From the NCBI RefSeq assembly GCF_905220565.1, contig NC_059410.1, positions 6,472,695-6,536,694 of the forward strand: DNA of 64,000 bases, written 5' to 3'. Below are positions 10,269-19,170 of the stretch, in pieces. Origin of the DNA: Melitaea cinxia. Taxonomy: Eukaryota > Arthropoda > Insecta > Lepidoptera > Nymphalidae. The position numbers and the translations under genes are program-made. Below the pieces are notes generated by a model. That model worked only from the letters and a program-made list of their open reading frames with translations, was not told the origin of the DNA and did not search any database. How positions within the stretch are numbered: the stretch's first letter is position 1; each line of letters starts with the position of its first letter.

Positions 10269-12852
10269 GATCAACATTTAGTATTAGTGTAATAATTTAA
10301 AAATTAAAAGTTTTATAACTGTGCTTTAAAACATTTCAAATAAACTTAGTATTTCAAGCTTAGATTTCTTAATACAGAGTGATATAATATGTAAAAGAAA
10401 ATCAATTTACTATAACAAATATTTAAAATATTTTAAAAATGACGTACACATAATTTGAACTTAAACTTCTCATGTCATTAAGCCTTAAAAACAGCAAGTC
10501 GAGTATGAAATTGTAGTACGTGTACGTAAAGCCTGTACCTTAGTTACACGATGTCGGCAGAACAGTTTTTCCTCTTCGTTAGCTATAATGGGTGAAGATT
10601 TCCTTGTGTCTTGTGTTCCGAGTTTTTTTTTTACTATCACAAATAAAATGGAATATTCTGTCTTTATCTGGATTAAAATCTATACGACAATATGAGTATC
10701 TATATTATAAAGTATAATTCGTATAAAAAAATATTTAGAAATTTTTACATCAATTTTTCATAAAATAAATAAAAGCCAAACTTTCTTTGAGTACATACTC
10801 GAAAATTAATTAAATAATCGTAAAATAAATTATCGCATTAATCAATGACTTCCTTGAACTTCCTTGAACTTGAACTATGGCTATAATTTCATTACCCGTA
10901 AGTGAATATAAATAGAGCTATCTTAAGTAAATTTATACAAATATGAATAACAGATGTTCAATTTAATCTGTTACAATTTACTTTTATACTCTCTTGTAAT
11001 ATTCTAGCTAAACAACATAACTAAATATCTTCTACGATACTATAATAATAAATTCCTTTTAATTTAATTTTCTAAAGATTAATGACTCTGACTTTCCACT
11101 TGAGTGACGCTATATGCCTTTAACATAGGATCTTAAGTTACGAATGAATGTCTAGTCATCAGACTAGACATTCATTCGTAACTTGAACTGCCACCGAAAT
11201 AATGTTCAATTTAGGCTCACGAATATATGGCTACGTCTCATTTAAAATTTAACGTCTCTCTAACATCAAACCTACCTGTATTTTTTGCGGTTATAAATTT
11301 AGTTGGCGGTCGTAAAATCCTCGCATTGCATTACCGCGAATGTATAAGTTCGTTCTAGCGGTAAACGTATAACCAACGTTCCATTACCGTGGACATTGTT
11401 TAAATCACCACGGTTCCATTAATTTTATGAGTCATTTAATTAGATTCGTAAGGTTCACTGTTTCTAATTTAAAAACACGAATGCGAAGATCTCTTATAAA
11501 TTGCGGCGTTTCTGAAGAATTACCGAAACACAAAGGTACGGTAGGGTAACAACGGTTTTATGTACGTAGGTGGGCATTGTCACAGGACATTTTGTACTCC
11601 TCGTTAACTCTAATGGCCGCGGCCATCTCGCTCAACGACTCTTGTATCTTATCAGCGTTTCTTTTCACACAATACATGTAATTTGTTGGCGAAATTTTTA
11701 GTGCTGTTTAATTCGACACGGTTAGAAATGTATCGCTGTGTGCGGAGCTGGAATACGAATTTAGTCAAAGTAAGCATACACACACACCTTTATTAAACGT
11801 TAAACTGTCTTTACGAATACGATATTTTATTTAGGTTAAGTATTAGTACCTAATGTATAAGGTTTTGATGTCATTGTTTTTCTAGCAATGATTAATAAAT
11901 TTTCGACAAATTATTTATTCATAAAAACGTGTCAGTATTGTATATTGCTTACTGTTTTATTCTCTATCGAAGATAGATGTATTAGTTTTCTTGCATTTAA
12001 GCGAAAATGTAGTTTATTTCGTAGAAGTAGTTTCGTAGACCTTGAAAACACAGATACTAAGATCAATAAAACATTAAACCCAAGCTTGTGTTGGTGCAAT
12101 TGCAAAACACACTAACTGTTTACTGTAGTTTTTTCATTAGGAACATAAATATAGAAGAAAAAAGTAGTTTATTACTAACACAGTAAGAACTAAAGACACA
12201 ATATTCAAGCGTTGTTTGAAACAAAAAAAAAAAAGTATAAACAATAAAGTGGAGTTGTATGAAACCACTATAAACTAAGTTACGCTAAACATGTAAGTTC
12301 GTCAACTTTGTTATTCCTATAACTTGTGCAGGGAGTTAAGTTAACAATGTATTAAGCGGCGGATACAATCACTAATGAAATTATAGTTGAGGCATTTATT
12401 ATCAGTTTTGTTGCTTAGATATTTATTAAAATGTTACATAAAATATTTTCTATGGTAATGAGATTTTATAACAGTAATTTGAAAAATGTAATACGCAAAA
12501 CTAGACAATAATTGTTTTGACATTGTTTAAATAAAAGCTTTTTATTACGAAATGGATAAAAATGTTTACATATTGCCAATAACATAAATGTTTGTCGGTT
12601 CGATTGCTAAAGACCTGTGGATTACAAAAAGTAAGTATACTCGGGGTATTTTTTTTAAATAAATTGAGTGTTCGGCGAATTAAAGCTTATAATTAATAAA
12701 AATTGAAATCAATTGTAGCTTTTACAGAATTCTATGCAGGTCAATTGGCGCGTTTTTTTTTTTTTTTTAACACGATAGTAATTTTCCTAGCGGAACTATG
12801 ACCAAACTATGTGACTTTTAGGAACTGTAAAATTCATATATTTAGTCTGCTA
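10269..12852. other. AT-rich region, no genes seen
   Basis: Holds the perfect hairpin at 11135-11184, a 14-bp palindrome atggccgcggccat near 11612, and a T run near 12750. The open frame 11888-12115 (75 codons) has no recognisable features. A moderately GC-richer zone (11200-11760) might be host regulatory sequence but nothing specific supports this. Confidence 0.5.
11135..11184. repeat. Perfect 22-bp inverted repeat with 6-nt loop
   Basis: The arm at 11135-11156 (aagttacgaatg...gtctagt) is the exact reverse complement of 11163-11184, separated by catcag. No larger element or target-site duplication is evident around it. Confidence 0.9.
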
Positions 12853-12985
12853 AAATAGCAGCGTCTTCGGTGCGACAAAGCCAGCCTTGCGGTCACCAAC
12901 CCGCCTGCCCAGCGTGGTGACTATGAGCAAAACACACGAGTTCACGCTACTGCGAGACTGCATTAAGCTGAAGTGATAACGATGA
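12853..12985 (+). repeat. Short RTE-derived element fragment
   Basis: Begins 'gcgtcttcggtgcgacaaagccagccttgcggtcacc' and includes 'gcctgcccagcgtggtgac', the 5' untranslated part of the RTE at 22918-26080, then passes directly to an RTE 3' tail 'aagctgaagtgataacgatga'. It lacks all coding sequence, like the derivative at 55600-55926. The open frame on the other strand is a shadow. Confidence 0.6.
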
Positions 12986-13107
12986 CCAATTCCCGGACCA
13001 CGGCAAACACCTGTATGGACAATACAAACGTTTACAATGTGCGGCGATCGAACCCGCAACCGCCAGCGACACAGCCACAAACCAGTGCGGTGATCGCCAA
13101 CTCGTCA
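12986..13107 (-). repeat. tRNA-derived SINE fragment
   Basis: On the minus strand it reads '...ctggcggttgcgggttcgatcgccgcac', with a B-box-like ggttcgatcgcc (close to GGTTCRANYCC). Sister copies lie at 46040-46196 and 46745-46935, all on the minus strand. The A-box region is degraded here. Confidence 0.5.
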
Positions 13108-13411
13108 AATAATAATATAAAATACTTTTGAAATATTATCGTAATAAAAAGCGTATTACGTAAAATATGAGTCAAAAAAGGAAGTTCTAAATATATAACT
13201 TATAATAAATAATGTAGCTCGATAGTAAAAGGTTCTTATTATTTTCATATAATATGTAAAGTATATATTCAGAGATGTTAATAATGATATTAACACTATG
13301 AAAACTTTCTATTTCTATTTTCAACAATTAGAAATAATGAATGCTAATTTCTTTATAATTTTATTAGCTGTGTATTGTATGTGTAACACACCCACACACA
13401 CATACACACAT
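13108..13411. other. AT-rich spacer
   Basis: No motif seen apart from a CA-rich run (13385-13411). Confidence 0.5.
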
Positions 13412-13440
13412 ACTTCAGCCTATCGCAGTCCACTGCTGGA
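13412..13440 (-). repeat. RTE 3'-end scrap
   Basis: Reads 'cttcagcctatcgcagtcc' plus 'actgctggac', identical in order to the extreme 3' end of the RTE at 22918. Only about 29 bp remain. Confidence 0.6.
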
Positions 13441-13533
13441 CTGGTCCATATAGCCTTCAACAGAAAAAAATTCAATTCAAAGCTCCAGCTTTTCACCCTT
13501 ATAATATTAACTAGTTTCGCTCTAGTGGTATAT

Positions 13534-13606
13534 CGTTCCATAGCTTAATTGGCTAGAGCGTCGACACGGTATGTCGAAGACGCGGGTTCGAATCCCGCTG
13601 GAGCGG
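13534..13606 (+). tRNA. tRNA-like gene, copy 1 (anticodon position reads GGT)
   Basis: A 73-nt cloverleaf folds completely. Acceptor cgttcca pairs with tggagcg (one G-U); D stem gctt/gagc with a loop holding GG; anticodon stem tcgac/gtcga (5 perfect pairs); a 4-nt variable loop; T stem gcggg/cccgc with loop ttcgaat; discriminator G. The Pol III A box (tagcttaattgg) and B box (ggttcgaatcc) match consensus, and TTTTT follows at 13611-13615. The anticodon loop is acggtat, placing GGT (Thr) at 34-36, but position 33 is C where elongator tRNAs almost always have U. It may be a tRNA pseudogene or SINE head rather than a decoding tRNA. Confidence 0.65.
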
Positions 13607-13845
13607 TCAATTTTTGATATGATATTCAAAAAATGTTTAGAATTCCTAATTGTGGGTAACACAAAAAATAAAAATCGTACATATTAAAAATAGCATGGTG
13701 TTGTCTCCTGTCAAAGATTTTCATTGTAATATGAAACTTTGAATAGTTACGAGTCTCTGTAAAGAACTCACTATAGACGGCGCCACGGTTCGCTTAAACC
13801 GAAAGTAAAAATCATCATATCAAAAGTTTCGCTCTAGTGGTATAT

Positions 13846-13918
13846 CGTTCCATAGCTTAATTGGCTAGAGCGTCGACACGGTATGTCGAAGACGCGGGTT
13901 CGAATCCCGCTGGAGCGG
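13846..13918 (+). tRNA. tRNA-like gene, copy 2
   Basis: Identical to copy 1 across all 73 nt, including the C33 anticodon loop, and followed by the same T5 terminator. Confidence 0.65.
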
Positions 13919-14157
13919 TCAATTTTTGATATGATATTCAAAAAATGTTTAGAATTCCTAATTGTGGGTAACACAAAAAATAAAAATCGTACATATTAAA
14001 AATAGCATGGTGTCGTCTCCTGTCAAAGATTTTCATTGTAATATGAAACTTTGAATAGTTACGAGTCTCTGTAAAGAACTCACTATAGACGGCGCCACGG
14101 TTCGCTTAAACCGAAAGTAAAAATCATCATATCAAAAGTTTCGCTCTAGTGGTATAT

Positions 14158-14230
14158 CGTTCCATAGCTTAATTGGCTAGAGCGTCGACACGGTATGTCG
14201 AAGACGCGGGTTCGAATCCCGCTGGAGCGG
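14158..14230 (+). tRNA. tRNA-like gene, copy 3
   Basis: Identical to copy 1 by eye; T5 terminator follows five bases after the discriminator-side end. Confidence 0.65.
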
Positions 14231-14468
14231 TCAATTTTTGATATGATATTCAAAAAATGTTTAGAATTCCTAATTGTGGGTAACACAAAAAATAAAAATC
14301 GTACATATTAAAAATAGCATGGTGTCGTCTCCTGTCAAAGATTTTCATTGTAATATGAAACTTTGAATAGTTACGAGTCTCTGTAAAGAACTCACTATAG
14401 ACGGCGCCACGGTTCGCTTAAACCGAAAGTAAAATCATCATATCAAAAGTTTCGCTCTAGTGGTATAT

Positions 14469-14541
14469 CGTTCCATAGCTTAATTGGCTAGAGCGTCGAC
14501 ACGGTATGTCGAAGACGCGGGTTCGAATCCCGCTGGAGCGG
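14469..14541 (+). tRNA. tRNA-like gene, copy 4
   Basis: Identical to copy 1 by eye. The spacer before it lacks one A, giving the only 311-bp interval. Confidence 0.65.
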
Positions 14542-14780
14542 TCAATTTTTGATATGATATTCAAAAAATGTTTAGAATTCCTAATTGTGGGTAACACAAA
14601 AAATAAAAATCGTACATATTAAAAATAGCATGGTGTCGTCTCCTGTCAAAGATTTTCATTGTAATATGAAACTTTGAATAGTTACGAGTCTCTGTAAAGA
14701 ACTCACTATAGACGGCGCCACGGTTCGCTTAAACCGAAAGTAAAAATCATCATATCAAAAGTTTCGCTCTAGTGGTATAT

Positions 14781-14853
14781 CGTTCCATAGCTTAATTGGC
14801 TAGAGCGTCGACACGGTATGTCGAAGACGCGGGTTCGAATCCCGCTGGAGCGG
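14781..14853 (+). tRNA. tRNA-like gene, copy 5
   Basis: Identical to copy 1 by eye, with intact A box, B box and terminator. Confidence 0.65.
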
Positions 14854-15092
14854 TCAATTTTTGATATGATATTCAAAAAATGTTTAGAATTCCTAATTGT
14901 GGGTAACACAAAAAATAAAAATCGTACATATTAAAAATAGCATGGTGTCGTCTCCTGTCAAAGATTTTCATTGTAATATGAAACTTTGAATAGTTACGAG
15001 TCTCTGTAAAGAACTCACTATAGACGGCGCCACGGTTCGCTTAAACCGAAAGTAAAAATCATCATATCAAAAGTTTCGCTCTAGTGGTATAT

Positions 15093-15165
15093 CGTTCCAT
15101 AGCTTAATTGGCTAGAGCGTCGACACGGTATGTCGAAGACGCGGGTTCGAATCCCGCTGGAGCGG
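15093..15165 (+). tRNA. tRNA-like gene, copy 6
   Basis: Identical to copy 1 by eye. Unit homology ends about 27 bp after the gene, at the right-hand direct repeat. Confidence 0.65.
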
Positions 15166-15278
15166 TCAATTTTTGATATGATATTCAAAAAATATTAACT
15201 AGTTGTCATCCACAGGTCGAAATTCGACCATAATTAATTTAAATTATAAGTTTGAACATTATTAAGGTTTTGTTGTCA

Positions 15279-15280
<2 letters not shown>

Positions 15281-15353
<73 letters not shown>

Positions 15354-15391
15354 CATACATACATATTATACATATATATATATATTATACA

Positions 15392-15421
<30 letters not shown>
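15281..15421. repeat. AT / ATAC / TAA microsatellite
   Basis: A long (at)n run followed by (catа)-type and (taa)n tracts, directly downstream of the tRNA-like array. Confidence 0.95.
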
Positions 15422-15422
<1 letters not shown>

Positions 15423-15494
15423 ACAAAAGTGTATGTGTATACGAACTATAAATATGTGAAATTTCATACTCCTCCGTTCGCACAACTATCGCAA

Positions 15495-16102
15495 TAATTG
15501 TGTTTGCTCGCAAACGAAAAAAAACCGACTTCAATTACATCGACGAGTAATACAACGTAGATCGACGAAAAAATAGTCAAGTAACTACGCGTTATCAAAG
15601 ATTACTCAAAAAGTAGTTATCAGATCTCGATGAAATTTATATGTGATCACATGATAAACATCAGCTTTCGATTAAATTAAAAATTATCAAAATCGGTACA
15701 CCCAGTAAAAAGTTATTACGGATTTTCGAGAGTTTCCCTCGATTTCTCTGGGATCCCATCATCAGATCCTGTTTCCTTATCATGGTACCAAACTAGGGAT
15801 ATCCCCTTTCCAACAAAAAAAGAATTATCAAAATCGGTACATCCAGTAGAAAGTTATGCGGTATAAAACAACGTAGATCGACGAAAAAAGCGTCAAGTAA
15901 AAACGCATTATTAGATAGAACTCGAAAAGTTATTGTTAGATCTCAAATAAATTTAAATGGGACCAAATGACACACACTACCTTTCGATTAAAAGAAAATT
16001 TGTCGAAATCGCTCCACTCAGTCAAAAGTTCTGAAGTAACATACATAAAAAAAAATACAGTCGAATTGAGAACCTACTCCTTTTTTGGAAGTCGGTTAAA
16101 AA
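15495..16102 (+). mobile_element. Non-autonomous repeat with short inverted ends, copy 1
   Basis: Starts 'aattgtgtttgctcgcaaac' and ends '...ttggaagtcggttaaaa'. Subterminal inverted repeats AACCGACTTC (15523-15532) and GAAGTCGGTT (16088-16097) match perfectly. A 6-bp-stem hairpin (gtttgc-tc-gcaaac) sits at the left edge. A second copy in reverse lies at 42191-42479. This copy carries an internal duplication: 'caacgtagatcgacg' recurs at 15553 and 15869. No credible protein. It could be a MITE or a Helentron-like element; the class is open. Confidence 0.6.
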
Positions 16103-16736
16103 GGAGTACAAAGTTTTTGCTTCACGTATTAATGTATAGATTACAATATAGATACGCGATATCTATGGCTCTTTATACACACATACTTGAATAAAAAGAG
16201 AGCAATTTATATAATCTTTAGCATAATTTTATTTAGGTGAGTACTCTTTGAAGTTTTACCTATCTGAAATAAGGGAGATGATCCGAAATACAAACAGAAT
16301 CCACTCTCCGAAGATAATTTCATCCTAAATATTAAAAGGTTTTTACAAAGAAGCATCGACGAGATCTGATGAAATTACGTAAACAGACCTCTTGATCGTA
16401 AATAGCTTACATATTATGTTCTGAAGAGTAGATAAGGAGTTGTTATTCAAATCACTTTCTATTCTTACATTTTTTACGAAAAATATTCATAATTCAATTT
16501 TTATATTTATCAGTAGGAATCTTCTTTGATTATTGAATAATTGGTTTATGTCTTTCTTTACGTATTATAGTCATTTTTTAAGGTTTTATAAGATCTGTTA
16601 ACAATATTGTGTTAGAAATTCTAAAGCAAAAGTTTTGTTTAGTCTTAATAAATTTTATTTCAGAAATGTTCAACAGTTTTTGCATCAAGGAGTAACAAAC
16701 ATTCACCCATCCTTACAAAATTTTGCATTTATAATT
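16103..16736. other. AT-rich spacer
   Basis: No gene, motif or repeat recognised. Confidence 0.5.
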
Positions 16737-19170
16737 TTTTTTTTTTTTTTTTATACATAGATAGGCTGGCGTTTGACCGCTATTTCACCTGATGATAAGT
16801 GAAAATGCGGTCTAAGATGGAGCACGCTTACCTAGAAGTAACCTATTCACTCGCGACTTAAAGATCCCCAGGTCATAGCTTTCAGGAAACACAGACGCTG
16901 GTAGAGAGTTCCATTCCTTGGCCGTACGGATCAAGAATGTACTAGCGAATCGCTTAGTGCGTATAGGGGGAATGTCAACCATATAAGGGTGACGAAACGC
17001 AGAGCATCTGGTTGTACGATGATGGAAGGGGGAGGGAGGAATCAGGTCATGGAGTTCTTGCGCACACTCTCCGAAGTGTATCCGATAAAAAACCGACAGG
17101 CCGGCCACCCTACGCCGATGATGTAAGCTTTGCAGCTTTGTGGCGACCAGTGCATCGTCACCGATGAGCCTCCTGGCTCGTCTCTCAATTGATTCAAGAA
17201 GCTCCAGCTGGTACTTGGCTGAGCCATCCCAAAGATGAGAGCAGTACTCCATGCATGATCGAACTTGTGCTTGATATAAATTCAGAAGCTGTTCTGGAGT
17301 GAAGTACCGTCTCACCTTCGAGAGGACGCCCAGTTTTTTGGCAGCTGTTTGAGCTTTTGCCTCTATGTACGAGCCAAAATTGAGGGTGGATGTAAGAGTA
17401 ACGCCAAGAAGCTCCAGGTGGTCGGATATGGGCACGGGCACACCTCGGAAAGAGGGAGTCAGTTGGAAAGGACTCCGTTTTGCCGAAAAGAGACACGCCT
17501 GGGTGTTAGAGGCGTTGAACTTGACTAGATTTGCGTCACCCCAATCAGAGACGGCTTTAAGGGACAAGTTCAGACGCTGAATCATGGCTTCCCTCAGCGA
17601 CTGGATCTCAGACCCACTCGCTCGTGCGTCGGACATGTAACGCTCGACAACGGTGCTGTCATCTGCATACCCAAAGGTCCCGGGTTTGAGCAGGTCGCTG
17701 ATATGCAGCAAGAATAGCGTTGCCGAGAGTACAGACCCCTGAGGGACCCCGGCATTGATGACCAAACGATCGGACTCGCAACCGTCTATAACCACGCGAA
17801 TCGATCGATCCCTCAGGAAGTCAGATATCCAAACACAGAGAGAAGCGGGTAGGCCGTATGAGGGAAGTTTGCTAATAAGGCCATCGTGCCAGACCCTGTC
17901 AAATGCCTTCGAGATGTCGAGCGAGACCGCTATGGCTTCCCCGTGTTTCTCGAGAGCCTCACTCCAAATGTGTGTGGCATACGCGAGAAGATCACCCGTG
18001 GACCGCTTGCGGCGAAAACCGAACTGTCGGTCGCTAAGAAGATCGTTCTCCTCAAGGTGTGCCAGGAGCCGATTATTCAGTATACGTTCCATACTCTTAC
18101 AGAGTATGGACGTTATGGAAATAGGTCTGTAGTTGACAGGGTCAGCTCGACTGCCCTTTTTGGGCACAGGCTGCACGTTAGCTTGCTTCCAGGCTTTCGG
18201 CACTTGTCCTGTCGCTAGAGGGAGACGAAACAGACGTGTCAGGATTGGAGACAACTCAGGTGCGCAAGTTTTAAGTACTATGGTAGGTATTCCGTCAGGA
18301 CCACTAGCTTTATTCACGTCCAGATTGCGCAAGGTTTTAAGGACCTCTTTTTGACGAATTCGGACTTCAGACATAGACGTCTCGCATCGAATCGAAGAAA
18401 TTGGAGGTGTGGCGCTGCCTGAGTCTAAACATGAGGATTCCGCAAAGAGATTTGCAAATAGGTTTGCCTTCTCCTCTGCGGTGTGGGCTAGTGATCCATC
18501 GGGTTTTAGCAGTGGAGGTAGTGAGGGGCGACAGAAGTTCGACTCAACCGACTTAGCTAGGGACCAAAAGGCCTTACTACCAGGTGGGTATGACGAAAGC
18601 CTAGTCCCAATTCTGCCAATGTGGTCAAATCGAGCCTTCCGCAGAGCTTTCTTGCAGGACTTGGCAGCTCTATTATAGGCTTTCTTCCTCTGGCTCACGT
18701 CTGTTGTCTTGTGGTTACGAGCATCGACCCAGGATAGGTAAGCAGCGTTCTTTTCTGCTTCAGCACGAGAACAGTCAGAGTTGAACCAGGGTCGAGCTGC
18801 CACGGAGGCTGAAGCGTCAGTGAATGGAATGTAATACTCCATTCCCTGACGCAGCACATCAGCCACAGCATTCGCACATGATGAAGGATCATCAGAGGAG
18901 AAGAAAATCTGCCGCCACGGGTACGATGCAAAGAAAGAACGCATCTCATCCCAATCTGCTGACTTGTATCGCCATATTCGCCGGGTGCCTTTGGGGCAGG
19001 GAAAGGGCGGCGAATAAACGGATAAAGACTTCACCAGACAGTGGTCGGAGCTGCCTAAAGGCGATGAGACCGAAACCGAATAGCGGTCAGGATCTGTTGT
19101 CAGCAGTAGGTCCAAACAGTTGGCAATATACGTGTCAACATCGGGTACCCTAGTTGCTTCTCGTATAATA
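16737..19170 (-). mobile_element. 5'-truncated CR1/Jockey-type LINE, copy B
   Basis: On the minus strand the element ends in a long A run (T run at 16737-16753 on the plus strand), preceded by a short 3' tail like copy A ('atcaggtgaaatagcggtcaaacgcc'). The body is one long ORF2. Its 5' edge lies near 19150-19170, where the open frame runs out into unrelated AT-rich sequence; ORF1 and most of the endonuclease are absent. No obvious target-site duplication. Confidence 0.85.
16812..19165 (-). CDS. LINE ORF2: endonuclease C-terminus plus reverse transcriptase (partial)
   Basis: Open for at least 767 codons from a TTG at 19115, and in frame further upstream to about 19165; no true start is present because the gene is cut at its 5' end. 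Counting from 19115, residues 1-30 are the end of an APE-type endonuclease (DLLLTTDP, SSDHC). The reverse transcriptase spans about 265-520: SGPDGIP (271-277), NYRPIS, FGFRRKRSTGD, the catalytic-region DISKAFDRVW (about 400-409), GVPQGSVLS (456-464) and the active-site YADD (483-486). A conserved C-terminal region ends GKRAPS. No stop or frameshift inside. Without most of the endonuclease it is unlikely to move by itself. Host role: none inferred. Confidence 0.85.

Larger units (their letters stand above)
13503..15204 (+). repeat. Tandem array of six tRNA-like genes, 312-bp period
   Basis: Six near-identical units, with tRNA-like starts at 13534, 13846, 14158, 14469, 14781 and 15093 (spacings 312, 312, 311, 312, 312). 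Differences seen are a C/T in the first spacer ('ggtgttg' versus 'ggtgtcg') and a one-A deletion before the fourth gene. The array begins and ends with a tRNA module, not with spacer. A 14-bp direct repeat, aatattaactagtt, lies at 13503-13516 and 15191-15204, like a target-site duplication around the whole block. The near identity points to recent amplification or ongoing homogenisation. Confidence 0.9.

Noticed and set aside
13764..13778. 'actcactatag', resembling part of a T7 phage promoter
   Set aside because: Only the 3' part matches and it recurs in each repeat unit of an insect-type genome; chance.
13503..15204. Regular repeat spacing suggesting a CRISPR array
   Set aside because: The unit is 312 bp with identical 'spacers' and a tRNA fold; the context is eukaryotic. 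It is a tandem repeat.
17042..19153. Additional frames of 61-125 codons over LINE copy B
   Set aside because: Shadows of the ORF2 frame.
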